Below are positions 15,055 through 22,877 of a stretch of DNA of 38,422 bases, piece after piece. The translations under genes and the position numbers were made by a program. The notes under the pieces were generated by a model. It did no database searches. It saw only the letters and a program-made list of their open reading frames with translations, and was not told the origin of the DNA. The DNA comes from Caldatribacterium sp964426875. GTDB taxonomy: Bacteria; Atribacterota; Atribacteria; Atribacterales; Caldatribacteriaceae. Numbering within the stretch: the first letter of the stretch is position 1; the number at the start of each line of letters is the position of its first letter. Where the stretch lies: the NCBI GenBank assembly GCA_964426875.1, contig CAYRSB010000021.1:1-38422 (forward strand), given 5' to 3'.

Positions 15055-16980
15055 CTACTCTTTCGCCGCTGGCTGTAGTTTAATAAACATGAACCTCGTG
15101 TTCCCCCAGTTTGGTACAGGATTGGTGTACGGATCGCTCGAGGTAGGATAGCCAGTCCAGTAAGTGCCGTCACAGACAGTAAATACGTTGTAAGAGAATA
15201 TAGGAATCATAGGCATGTCTTCAACACATATCTTCACGTATTCAAGACCAAGTTCGATTATTTTATCGACTTCTTTAAAGAAGTCTGTCCGCCTCAGTTC
15301 CTCAATAACCTTGTCAATTCGTTCACTCTTGTACCTCATGGGGTTCTTCGCCACAACAGTCTGTCCGGTAGGCCTGTAATACTCAGAATGCCAGGATTCG
15401 AGGAACCAGAAGAGATCCGGGTGCCCTCCCCAGGTCTCGACACACCATGCCCAGTAGATGGTATTTGGATCCTCTCCATAGTTCATTCTGGTCCACAACA
15501 TAGCAGGCTCTACTGCCTCTATCTGAGCATCTATACCAAATTTGCGCCACTGTTCAGCTACGGCCACAGCAGCTCGTGTCATAACGGATCTCGTGGCTGC
15601 CTCGCACAAAACATTTATTTTCCAAGGCGTGCCATCAGGTAGCAACCATTTCCCATCTTTGCCTCTTTTGAAGCCCACACTCTCCAGCAACTTTCCTGCA
15701 AAATCGGGACTGTATTTCCACCATCCATATCCCACCAGCTTCTTAATCTCTGCAGGATCTTCCGGTACTTCGTAACCAAACGCATACTTGACTGCATCCG
15801 CTATTTTCGTAGGGATTTCAGAATCGTAAGGCTTTAGTTCCTCCTCGCCTACCTTGAGGGTGAATTCTTTGAGCCATGGCTCTATCTTGTCAAAATACCA
15901 CCCCGGGTATAAACCCGTCGGAGGAACGTGAATGGGAGATATTGTGGCACAACCATTATAAGCCTGCAAAGCAACCTGAACTATGTCAATAGCCAGAGTA
16001 AGTGCCCATCTGACCTCTTTAAGGTTATACGGGAAGTGTTCGTGGTTCATAATCAGGGAAGGCAGGGTTGGATCAGGGTGTGCCCATGGCCAGCCATCAA
16101 ACCATGTAACACACTTGGGATTCTCTCGATACAGCGTTATAGCCCCTTCTGGTGGCAGGTCGTGGATAATGTCAAGCCTGTGGGCCAGCTGTTCCATGAC
16201 TTTTTTCTCAGGCGATGGCTCCCCTTTGTAGAGAACATACTTAGGCCCCGGCTTTTTGCCATATGCCACTCCAAGATCAGATTTATCCCAATCTTCCCTC
16301 AACTTCCACAAGAACCAGTATCCAGCAGGATCGTAAGACTCTAGAACGTATGGTCCTGTCCCAACCGGAGGATTGTACTCAAAAGCCACAGGGTCTTCTA
16401 CTTTTTCAAAAATGTGCTTTGGCATGATATAGCAACCTGCCCATCTTACCGTGAAAACAGTGTGGAATCTTCCATTGGGCTTAGTTAGTTTAAATACTGC
16501 GGTATAATTGTCTACTTTCTGGACTTCCGCTACGTTAACCTGCATATAGGGACCCCAGACCATCTCGGGACGTGCTTTCAAAAGTTCTACGGTGTAAATT
16601 ACATCATCTATGGTGAAGGGAACACCATCACTCCAGTATACTCCCTCCCTCACTTTTACAGTCATCTCTGTGTAATCTTCATTGTAAATGGGGGGCTCGG
16701 CTGCTAACAGGTTAATCCATGGGTCTCCTTCTATGCCTTCATCTGGGTCAATATACCATAATGTTCCTAAGCACAGTTGCTGAAGACCCGTCGACCAGCT
16801 CGTTACACCACCTCCCCAAAGATTGAATCTTCCAGGGTTGAGAGAACGACCTGAGGGGTCTTCGATGATGATAACCTCGTTTCGTGGCACCCCAGGAAGG
16901 ACTTCTTCCTGAGCGAAAGCAACGGCACCCAACATCAACACCACAATAATCACGAATCCCCTGAAACACCAGCGCATCAC
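15055..16980 (-). CDS. Opp/Dpp-type ABC substrate-binding protein (family 5)
   Basis: This 641-residue exported binding protein begins with a signal peptide (FRGFVIIVVLMLGAVAFAQE, cut near AFA-Q). SBP_bac_5 features include VKVREGVYWSDGVPFTIDDV, VNVAEVQKVDNYTAVFKL, VGTGPYVLESYDPAGYWFLW and VRWALTLAIDIVQVALQ. Although usually called peptide-binding, relatives in Thermotoga bind xylo-, manno- or gluco-oligosaccharides; the glycosidase genes nearby favour that. The frame starts with GTG-ATG (16980/16977), and GGAGG lies 8 nt before the GTG. It follows the OppF-like gene by about 100 nt and has the 19-bp hairpin behind it. Confidence 0.92.
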   Translation of the reverse strand: MMRWCFRGFVIIVVLMLGAVAFAQEEVLPGVPRNEVIIIEDPSGRSLNPGRFNLWGGGVTSWSTGLQQLCLGTLWYIDPDEGIEGDPWINLLAAEPPIYNEDYTEMTVKVREGVYWSDGVPFTIDDVIYTVELLKARPEMVWGPYMQVNVAEVQKVDNYTAVFKLTKPNGRFHTVFTVRWAGCYIMPKHIFEKVEDPVAFEYNPPVGTGPYVLESYDPAGYWFLWKLREDWDKSDLGVAYGKKPGPKYVLYKGEPSPEKKVMEQLAHRLDIIHDLPPEGAITLYRENPKCVTWFDGWPWAHPDPTLPSLIMNHEHFPYNLKEVRWALTLAIDIVQVALQAYNGCATISPIHVPPTGLYPGWYFDKIEPWLKEFTLKVGEEELKPYDSEIPTKIADAVKYAFGYEVPEDPAEIKKLVGYGWWKYSPDFAGKLLESVGFKRGKDGKWLLPDGTPWKINVLCEAATRSVMTRAAVAVAEQWRKFGIDAQIEAVEPAMLWTRMNYGEDPNTIYWAWCVETWGGHPDLFWFLESWHSEYYRPTGQTVVAKNPMRYKSERIDKVIEELRRTDFFKEVDKIIELGLEYVKICVEDMPMIPIFSYNVFTVCDGTYWTGYPTSSDPYTNPVPNWGNTRFMFIKLQPAAKE

Positions 16981-17080
16981 AACATTTCCCTCCTTTCAAG
17001 GCTTGTTTTCTAACCTCCCCTAAGAACCAGACAACCGACCACCCAAAAACCTACTGCTGCATGAGACACACACCCCCTTT

Positions 17081-18064
17081 CTAAACAACAGTTCCCTTAT
17101 AAAGCCAGCACTTCACCAGCACGTTGTCGAGAAAATTGTCCGGCGGCACTTCCTTTCTACAGATATCCTCGGCATAGGGACACCGAAGAGCAAACTTACA
17201 ACCTTGCTCCAGATATTCGTCAATTTCCAAGGACTGTTCTTTCCTTGTTTGGGGCCCCTTTTCTTCTCTTGCTTCATATGGGCTTGGAATAGACTCCTTG
17301 AGAAGCATGGTATAAGGGTGTAAAGGATTGAGCAAAACTTTTTCCGCAGGTCCCATCTCGACGAGAGATCCTCTCAGCATGACACCTATTTGGTCACTGA
17401 TGTAATAGGCTGTAGCAAGGTCGTGGGTAATGTAGATGACGGATACATGCTGTTCCTCTTTGAGCCTTCGAAATAAATTAAGGACAAATACTCGAAGAGA
17501 GGCATCTAACAGGGAAACAGGCTCATCCGCTATTAAAAGCACAGGGTTAACCATCAGCGCTCTGGCAATAGACAGCCTTTGCAGCTGCCCACCCGAAAAC
17601 TCATGTGGATACTTGCCCCTTACCTCCTCCCAGGTCAGGGCAACAGAGCTGCAAACTTTTTCCATCACCTTCTCAGCAGCATGGCCATCGCCGTCTACCA
17701 TCTTAAGCTCGTGCATTATGGACCAAAAATACGTCTCCACTTTTTTCAAAGGATTAAAAGTTTCATAGGGGTCCTGGAAGATAGGTTGGACCAATCGCAT
17801 AAGCTCTGACTTCTTATAATCTTCTAATTTTCTCCCCAGAAAGAAGATATCGCCTTTTGTAGGTCTAATAACCCCCAATAGAAGATTAGCAAGCGTGGTC
17901 TTTCCGCTTCCACTCTCGCCCACCAAGGTAAACACGAGAGGCTCCCTTTCAATCTGCAGGGTCACATCCCAAACAGCGTGTATCTTCACTTTTGAAAAAA
18001 GCGTGCCTACCTGGAATACCTTAGTAACTCCTTGAAGCGCAAGCAATAAATCACTCATTACCAT
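17081..18064 (-). CDS. Opp/Dpp-type ABC transporter ATPase (OppF-like)
   Basis: This 327-residue ATPase has Walker A GESGSGKTT, Q-loop PIFQDPYETFNPL (the usual OppF form), signature FSGGQLQRLSIARAL, Walker B LLIADEPVSLLDAS, ITHD switch and the C-terminal Opp extension with cysteines (GCKFALRCPYAEDIC, KCWLYKG). It is the first gene of its transporter set, before the binding protein; ATPases are more often last. The start is ATG 18064 or ATG 18058, with AGGA in front. Confidence 0.93.
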   Translation of the reverse strand: MVMSDLLLALQGVTKVFQVGTLFSKVKIHAVWDVTLQIEREPLVFTLVGESGSGKTTLANLLLGVIRPTKGDIFFLGRKLEDYKKSELMRLVQPIFQDPYETFNPLKKVETYFWSIMHELKMVDGDGHAAEKVMEKVCSSVALTWEEVRGKYPHEFSGGQLQRLSIARALMVNPVLLIADEPVSLLDASLRVFVLNLFRRLKEEQHVSVIYITHDLATAYYISDQIGVMLRGSLVEMGPAEKVLLNPLHPYTMLLKESIPSPYEAREEKGPQTRKEQSLEIDEYLEQGCKFALRCPYAEDICRKEVPPDNFLDNVLVKCWLYKGTVV

Positions 18065-18278
18065 TCCTATGGGCCCTACCCATCATCCAACGCCTAGACA
18101 TCACAATATGGGGTTTTTTCCCATACAGAGAATATCAGCACCAACGGAAAACACCCCTCCTGATTCCCCTTCTCGAGCGATCTCTCACAAAGAAATCTGT
18201 CTCTCCTCCTTTGCTCTTTCGCATCTACCCAATCCCGTGAGGCCTTTTCTCGGCCCCAAAATCTTCAGTTGTCATCCC
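18065..18278. promoter_or_regulatory. Leader region of the Opp-type operon
   Basis: No gene is seen in these 214 bases. On the minus strand a small hairpin TATGGG/CCCATA (18107-18125) with an A6 loop lies about 45 nt before the first gene, and GGCC/GGCC forms a weak stem just behind the regulator gene. The inverted repeat found in front of the regulator (19223-19249) is not repeated here in recognisable form. No convincing -35/-10 pair stands out. Confidence 0.35.
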
Positions 18279-19208
18279 TCAAAAGCACAGTCGCAGCACA
18301 ATGTCCCGATCGTAATTGCCAAAGCCTCGACCGAAGATGTTGACACCACCAACGTTCTCGGCATCTTCTTTGACCCCTATCCGGACTTTGATAGACGAAT
18401 GTTTATAGACCTCAAGATCCTTGAGTGTCACGTTAGAGACTCGCTCCCCGTCCACGAAGGATCCCTCTTCGGTCACAATCCAGGTCTTCAGGAGACCATA
18501 CTGAGATCCTTCGAGCTTCCACCAAAGAGGTGTAAACCGACCCCTTTTGTCTCCAAAGTCTCCAGGAGATGTCCAGGTACCGATTTCAACTTCATTCATC
18601 CAGAGGGTAATGTCTGAGGGCCAGTTCTTGTTTGTCCCTGGAACTTCGGAAGAGAGCTCCACTTCAACCTCGATACGCTTTAAGGGCCCCCTCTTGTACA
18701 GGGCATTGTTGGGGAACTTGTACTCCACAAATCCTTTCTCAAACCAGAGAAGTCCAGCCTTTACTCGCTCTGGACTCCAGAAAGAATCGGGAGCATCGAG
18801 AAAACCGATAATCTTCTCCCTTGAGCAGAGGCCGCAAGGAGGACTGACGTCAAACTTTGTATAGAGGCCTACAGGCATCTCGACCTCGATGATATCGTCT
18901 CTGCTCTCCTTCCCTTTCGAAGAAAAGGCAATGACAATCTCACTGTACTGAGCGCTGCAGAGTTTTTGGGAACCCTTTTTGCCTTTTTTGTTCTCCACCT
19001 TTACAAGGCCAGCCTTTTCCAGAGCCCCGATATTCACTGCCGCAGTAGATTGGGGAATCCCAAGGGCTTGGGCAACCTCGTTCACGTTGAGTGTCCTGCC
19101 GTTAAGGAGCTCAAGAATGCGGATGCGGAGCTCTGAACTCAGAGCCTTGAGAACCTCAAGGTCTTTGTCAGTATTGAGGACCAGGATGCTCCCACTTTTT
19201 CGCAACAT
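18279..19208 (-). CDS. ArsR-type HTH transcriptional regulator with large C-terminal sensor
   Basis: This 309-residue protein has an N-terminal ArsR-like winged helix at about residues 12-75 (LKALSSELRIRILELLNG, VNEVAQALGIPQSTAAVNIG, LEKAGLVKVE). The remaining 200 residues or more are beta-rich (LYTKFDVSPPCGLCS, RIEVEVELSSEVPG, WPSDITLWMNEVEIGTW). Regulators with this layout occur beside polysaccharide-use genes in Firmicutes and Thermotogae, but the ligand is not known. The CGLC pair may be structural. A perfect inverted repeat overlaps its own leader, so it is probably autoregulated, and it likely also controls the Opp-type operon downstream. Confidence 0.85.
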   Translation of the reverse strand: MLRKSGSILVLNTDKDLEVLKALSSELRIRILELLNGRTLNVNEVAQALGIPQSTAAVNIGALEKAGLVKVENKKGKKGSQKLCSAQYSEIVIAFSSKGKESRDDIIEVEMPVGLYTKFDVSPPCGLCSREKIIGFLDAPDSFWSPERVKAGLLWFEKGFVEYKFPNNALYKRGPLKRIEVEVELSSEVPGTNKNWPSDITLWMNEVEIGTWTSPGDFGDKRGRFTPLWWKLEGSQYGLLKTWIVTEEGSFVDGERVSNVTLKDLEVYKHSSIKVRIGVKEDAENVGGVNIFGRGFGNYDRDIVLRLCF

Positions 19209-19222
19209 ACAAGACGCTACTC

Positions 19223-19249
19223 CTTTGTATCAATAAAGATGATACAAAG
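19223..19249. promoter_or_regulatory. Operator palindrome before the ArsR-type regulator gene
   Basis: CTTTGTATCA (19223-19232) and TGATACAAAG (19240-19249) form a perfect 10-bp inverted repeat with a 7-nt centre, ending 15 nt before the regulator start codon. The inner edge includes part of the AAGGAG ribosome binding site. Position and symmetry fit the binding site of a dimeric ArsR-type repressor that controls its own gene. Confidence 0.7.
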
Positions 19250-19562
19250 TAAACCCCTTGTAACGCTTCATGAGTAAAGTAGCATCCTTCCACCTCTCTG
19301 TCAATAGGGGCATCGCCGGTTCTTAAGGGTAGGACATAAATTTTTTCATTTATATCAAGGAAATTGAAGCTTACAAGGGCTCCTGAGAGAGTACTATTTC
19401 TCAGGGGCCTCGTGTGTTCTGAGTTGAGCAGGTCCACGCCACTATACTGTTCTGTAACTGCCAACCCACACGTGATGGAACTTGTTTCTCTCTTCAGAGT
19501 TAAGATTCGGGGCGGAGAAACGACCAAACCGCTTCATAAGCTTGAACCAGAATGCTGCCTTC
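19250..19562. other. Intergenic region with one hairpin
   Basis: A 119-residue minus-strand frame (19168-19527) overlaps the regulator start and has no family resemblance; I do not believe it. An imperfect hairpin with CCTGAGA (19382-19388) and TCTCAGG (19399-19405) stands in the middle and could end transcription of the peroxiredoxin remnant, but it lacks a T-tract. Confidence 0.4.
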
Positions 19563-19999
19563 TCAGAACTGCAAGAATTTTCTCAATATCTGGTCCTCTT
19601 TTAATAGGTACTCCTTCTTCCAGAGCATGGTGCCATCCTCACCAACGACGAAGACAGCACGCTTTGAAAAGCCTTCCCCCGCATCAAAAACACCGCATTC
19701 TTGTGCTACCTCTCCATGGGGCCAGAAATCGGAAAGAAGCAGTGCTTCTTTGACCCCGACTTCCTCCGCCAAGGCGTGTTTAGCAGGCACCGGATCCACG
19801 CTTAGGCCAACGACAATGGTGCTGAGTTTGTCGGATTTCGCTTTTTTAGCCCAAGAGTCCTGCCTTTGGTAGGCAGATACTCTGGTGAAGGCAAGAGGAT
19901 GAAAGGATAACTTTCTTGCCACGGAAATCACTCAATCTCTGTTCCTTGCCGTGTTGATCCTTCAGAGCGAAATCAGGAGCAAGATCCAACCTCGGGCAT
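19563..19999 (-). pseudogene. Frameshifted peroxiredoxin (AhpC/TSA) without peroxidatic cysteine
   Basis: A good start (GGAGG, 7 nt, ATG 19999) opens MPEVG. One base later in frame the sequence reads LAPDFALKDQHGKEQRLSDF, the usual peroxiredoxin beginning. A second shift leads into HPLAFTRVSAYQRQDSWAKK, IVVGLSVDPVPAKHALAEE, LLSDFWPHGEVAQECGVFD and KRAVFVVGEDGTMLWKKEY. So three frames are needed for one protein. At the place of the peroxidatic Cys (normally FTPVC or FTSVC) the frame reads FTRVS. Both the two frameshifts and the lost Cys argue for a decayed gene. Confidence 0.8.
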
Positions 20000-20019
20000 G
20001 GCGATACCTCCTTCCTAAG

Positions 20020-20094
20020 CTACTTGCATTCCACAACCGGAAAACACGCGAGGCATTCCCAGCGCGAAACCGATGTGCCAGAAGAGTCATCCAT
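20020..20094 (-). CDS. Tiny Cys-containing frame after bioY (doubtful)
   Basis: This 24-residue frame starts at an ATG that overlaps the bioY stop codon. It contains RWECLACFPVVECK, which recalls one zinc knuckle of rubredoxin-like proteins (WEC..CG..VE), but the Gly after the second Cys is missing. It lies between bioY and the peroxiredoxin remnant; rubredoxin-like proteins and peroxiredoxins often go together. It may be the stump of such a gene or chance. Confidence 0.2.
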   Translation of the reverse strand: MDDSSGTSVSRWECLACFPVVECK

Positions 20095-20644
20095 TACGAA
20101 CGCTTCGTCGCAGCTTAGGCAGAATCTGGTGGGCGAGAAGGTAAGCGAAAAGGGCCTTTACACAATCCGGTCCAATGAAGGGAAGAAAAGCAATCTTTAA
20201 AGTATCTTGGAAACCCATGGGCTTTCCAAGAAGCACATTCATGGCAAAGAAGAAGTAGAGAATCCCAGGAAGATACATGAGTGCCACTCCAACACATATA
20301 GCCTGAACAATTTTTCGGAGAGTTTTTCCCCTTGAGAGAAAAGCCACACACGGAGCAGCAACGATAAAACCCAAAAGGAAACCAAAGGTAGGCCGGAGAA
20401 CATAAAGAGGTCCCCCAAAAGGTGGGGTAGCAAAAACCGGAAGCCCAGAAAGACCGAGAAGAACGTAAAGGAACATGCTTAAGAAAGCCTCAAGGGGCGA
20501 CAAAAGAAACCCCGCAAGGAAAACGACAAAAGGGACAAAGCTAAAAGGAACAACGCTCGAACTGAACCTAAAAGTTGCCGCAGCAACAACGCAAAGGGCA
20601 GTAAAGAGGGATACACGGGTCATAGAAGAGGGAGAAAGGTGCAT
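20087..20644 (-). CDS. bioY: Biotin transporter S component BioY
   Basis: This 185-residue membrane protein of the ECF family has six membrane segments. The conserved BioY signature is present in the middle (YVLLGLSGLPVFATPPFGGP, then RPTFGFLLGF). It binds biotin and works alone or with a shared ECF energising module (EcfA/EcfT), which is not in this window. GGAGG lies 7-8 nt before ATG 20644. A BirA-type operator covers its promoter, so it should be repressed when biotin is plentiful by the bifunctional BirA encoded at 22959-23927. No biotin synthesis gene is nearby. Confidence 0.93.
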   Translation of the reverse strand: MHLSPSSMTRVSLFTALCVVAAATFRFSSSVVPFSFVPFVVFLAGFLLSPLEAFLSMFLYVLLGLSGLPVFATPPFGGPLYVLRPTFGFLLGFIVAAPCVAFLSRGKTLRKIVQAICVGVALMYLPGILYFFFAMNVLLGKPMGFQDTLKIAFLPFIGPDCVKALFAYLLAHQILPKLRRSVRNG

Positions 20645-20661
20645 AAGTGTTCCTCCTTCCC

Positions 20662-20701
20662 TTTTTCGTTAACACTAATTATACAATAAGTTAACGAAAA
20701 A
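20662..20701. promoter_or_regulatory. BirA operator over the bioY promoter
   Basis: TTTTTCGTTAAC (20662-20673) and GTTAACGAAAAA (20690-20701) form a perfect 12-bp inverted repeat with a 16-bp spacer. This fits the known BirA site (TTGTTAACC-N14-16-GGTTAACAA type). The spacer contains TATAAT on the minus strand, so the -10 box of the bioY promoter is covered by the repressor. Confidence 0.9.
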
Positions 20702-20744
20702 AGGAAGAGAATCGTCTAACGGATAACTTGCTCAGCTATACTTA

Positions 20745-21122
20745 CTACAAAACGTGCGTCTTTTCGTGCTCTTTCGCCGTCTTCCTGGTATACTCGAGAG
20801 TAGGGATAAAATCAATGTCACCATAGAGGGCAAATTCTCGTTCCTTCCGAAGCCATTTCGAGATCTGGGCAAGCTCTTCCACCATCTTTTGGGCACCCTC
20901 AGAAAGCCTCTCCTTGTACTCAAGGAGCAGTCCTTTGACATCGTGCCCTTTGGGTGGTTCTATCCCAATGTATCTGAGGATACCCTTAAGAGCGAGTTCA
21001 ACAATCTCCTGCGCTTCCTGGACGACGCCAGAGTACGCTTCCTCTTCCATAAGGACATCAAGAACTCGAAGGCGTTTCCTCTCTTTCTCAAGGTAACTCC
21101 GGGCAAGGGTGACGTTTGTCAC
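20745..21122 (-). CDS. HEPN-domain protein, partner of the nucleotidyltransferase
   Basis: This 125-residue all-helical protein has the HEPN fold: an N-terminal helix with ARSYLEKERKRLRVLDVLME, the second helix EAQEIVELALKGILRYIGIE, then PPKGHDVKGLL, and the end helix ISKWLRKEREFALYGDIDF. In active HEPN toxins this last helix carries R-X4-6-H; here Arg is present but the His is not (REFALYGD), so RNase activity is doubtful. It overlaps the upstream MNT gene by 4 nt and forms a two-gene unit with it. The pair may be a toxin-antitoxin-like module or a non-toxic relative. Confidence 0.85.
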   Translation of the reverse strand: MTNVTLARSYLEKERKRLRVLDVLMEEEAYSGVVQEAQEIVELALKGILRYIGIEPPKGHDVKGLLLEYKERLSEGAQKMVEELAQISKWLRKEREFALYGDIDFIPTLEYTRKTAKEHEKTHVL

Positions 21123-21535
21123 AGCTCAAAAACCTCGCCTTCTTGGTATTCCTGCTTAAGCACCCAGTGCCATGAATCTCCCCTCTTTACCCTTTGGGCT
21201 CCAAGCGCCTGAAGCCTTCGAGCAAAGCTCTCAAGAAAAGACTGAAAAAATCCATCCCTATCGTAGAGGATAAGTCCATCTTCAATCATGTCGAGGAACA
21301 AAAGACTTCCCCTGCAAACCTCCTCCCGTGTCTTTATAACCGGGGAGAGTAAGGTACGGATGCCGAGCTCTTCAGGCCTTTTAAGGTCTTTCTCTAGGGC
21401 TTTTTCAACCTCTTCAAACTCCCTAAGGCGCCCAAGGCGCGAAGGGGGAAGGTCGTCCACGACAAGAAGGATATCAACATCCGAGTCGAAGTGGGGAGTT
21501 CCCCTTCCTACGGATCCGAAAACGACAAGAGACAC
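21119..21535 (-). CDS. MNT-type nucleotidyltransferase, partner of HEPN protein
   Basis: This is a minimal nucleotidyltransferase with the catalytic motif GSVGRGTPHFDSDVD, that is GS-X10-D-X-D as in MntA-type antitoxins that AMPylate HEPN toxins. The start given is GTG 21535 (GGAG 8 nt upstream). But the frame is open and protein-like upstream to 21610, giving 25 more residues (ILRESFGRLL, then EEVRRSYGDRL) that match the usual first helix of this family. That longer form would begin at ATA 21610, 7 nt after a perfect GGGGAGG (21624-21618), with TATAAT at 21634-21629. A non-canonical start or a point change of a former ATG is likely. Confidence 0.85.
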   Translation of the reverse strand: MSLVVFGSVGRGTPHFDSDVDILLVVDDLPPSRLGRLREFEEVEKALEKDLKRPEELGIRTLLSPVIKTREEVCRGSLLFLDMIEDGLILYDRDGFFQSFLESFARRLQALGAQRVKRGDSWHWVLKQEYQEGEVFEL

Positions 21536-21610
21536 AAGGCGGTCTCCGTAGGAACGTCGTACTTCTTCGAGCAGCCTCCCGAGTAATCTCCCAAAACTCT
21601 CTCGAAGTAT

Positions 21611-21805
21611 CTGAAAACCTCCCCAACCATTATACCCTAAAAGGATTCTGGGCCCCTAAGGCAGGGCTTTCCATCACCAGGCCTCCCCCATGTAGTAAGT
21701 CAGGGAAACCCCACATCTTGATCACACAGGTAGGAAAAGACCGCAGAGCCCTTAGTATGTATGTCTTTAGCCCCGCACGCACCCCTTGCCAAAGCCTATA
21801 ATTGG
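21611..21805. promoter_or_regulatory. Intergenic region before the MNT gene
   Basis: Near its left edge are GGGGAGG (21624-21618) and TATAAT (21634-21629) on the minus strand, which would serve the MNT/HEPN pair. The -10 box is so close to the Shine-Dalgarno that the message would have almost no leader. No -35 box is seen at the right distance. Beyond that I see nothing. Confidence 0.4.
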
Positions 21806-22261
21806 CTAAGGTAACTGGCGGATGAGGTTCCCTTGGGAGTCGTAAAAACCGATAACTGGGTCCTTCTCGGTCAGGGCCATACCCATGCGGAGGATTCCTT
21901 TCGGATCTCCAAAAGCAATCCCTGCAATGCTCCCAACAAGGGCGATGCCCATCCGTGGCATTCCCTGGGAGTCACGAAAGGTAATCCCAACTATATCCTC
22001 CCCCGAGAAGAGAACGACGCGCGCTCTTCCATTTTCTCCAAGAAAGGCAAGTACCGAACCCAAAGGACCAGCAGATAGAGTTACCTTGGGTTTTCCTTTA
22101 CCATCAACAAGCACAAACCTCTCTGCCACCACTTCCCTATTCCAGTGGGTTGCCCCAAAGAAAACAAGGGCGCAAAAAGCGAAAATGAGAAGAATGAACG
22201 CCCACCGCAACCAACGATTTTCCGCCTCGAGCCTCGCAATCCTTTCAATCTCCCCAGTCAC
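21806..22261 (-). CDS. Membrane-anchored protein with repeated beta units, function unknown
   Basis: This protein has about 151 residues. It starts with a short coiled-coil-like helix (EIERIARLEAENRWL), followed by one membrane segment (WAFILLIFAFCALVFFGA). The outer part is built of repeats of about 25 residues with the pattern F-x-D-x-x-G-x-x-R-M-G-I/M-A-L (FVLVDGKGKPKVTLS, ITFRDSQGMPRMGIALV, IAFGDPKGILRMGMALT, IGFYDSQGNLIRQLP). Proteins of this type occur in many bacteria without known function. GTG 22261 is preferred because AGGAGGG lies just upstream; the frame runs back to TTG 22279. Confidence 0.75.
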   Translation of the reverse strand: MTGEIERIARLEAENRWLRWAFILLIFAFCALVFFGATHWNREVVAERFVLVDGKGKPKVTLSAGPLGSVLAFLGENGRARVVLFSGEDIVGITFRDSQGMPRMGIALVGSIAGIAFGDPKGILRMGMALTEKDPVIGFYDSQGNLIRQLP

Positions 22262-22314
22262 TTCTCTCCCTCCTCCCAAGGAGGAAAACCCCCAGGAAGT
22301 ATCCTTATTCCTTC

Positions 22315-22763
22315 TTGATTGACCAGCTTGAGGCGATTCGACTCGCCGATTTTGAAGATCTATACCAGGAAGAATTTCCCCTTCTGCCCCACCGGCGTTG
22401 GTACCGAAGGGGATGGAAAAGATTTGAGGGGAACGGCCTTCAGGACTTTGGAAATCCTCAAAAACTGAGGGAACAGAAGGTGAATCACGTGTACGGATGG
22501 AGAGGTTCGTGGCGAGGAGCCTGGACTCTTGGATCTCTCCCGGGGGTTACCACCACATCGGCCCATGCCGGCGTGGGATGGAGCCTCACGCGTTTTTCCT
22601 GGACCCTACGGGAAAAATCGTTCACGCCTCTCGCCTCTTGAGAGTCCCTTTTGCTGGAACCGACCTCGAAGCAGAACTCAAAGCCCTCCGAGAGGAAAAA
22701 GTACAACTTGAGAAAAGGATCCAGCAACTTGAGGAGCTGAAAGAAAGAGAAACCCAAAAGTAA
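22315..22763 (+). pseudogene. Possible redoxin-like remnant on the plus strand
   Basis: Two overlapping plus-strand frames look coding. The first (22315-22641) has EAIRLADFEDLYQEEFPLL and HVYGWRGSWRGAW. The second (22497-22763) has MEPHAFFLDPTGKIVHASRL and a C-terminal coiled coil rich in Glu/Lys/Leu (EAELKALREEKVQLEKRIQQ). Read together after one frameshift near 22500-22540 they recall AhpC/TSA-like redoxin proteins of the SelL type, where Y.A.G..RGSWR is followed by a DP.G.I.HA strand. No CxxC is left. It is the only likely plus-strand coding in the window. The family assignment is weak. Confidence 0.35.
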
Positions 22764-22877
22764 TTACCCACTCAAGGGTGAGGAGCTTTCCCCAGCCCAA
22801 AAGGAGGAATTTCGCGGCAAGGAAGTGGGTCGTCATTCCTAGAGAAGAAGCAAAGGGTGCGGGTCCCTCCTTTCCCC

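Noticed and set aside
19168..19527. 119-residue minus-strand frame upstream of the ArsR-type regulator
   Set aside because: It overlaps the regulator start and its operator in another frame and shows no domain, signal peptide or binding site.
22497..22763. Intact small coiled-coil gene
   Set aside because: The end looks coding, but the N-terminal part reads better when joined to the other frame, so I treat the whole as a broken gene and not as a complete CDS.
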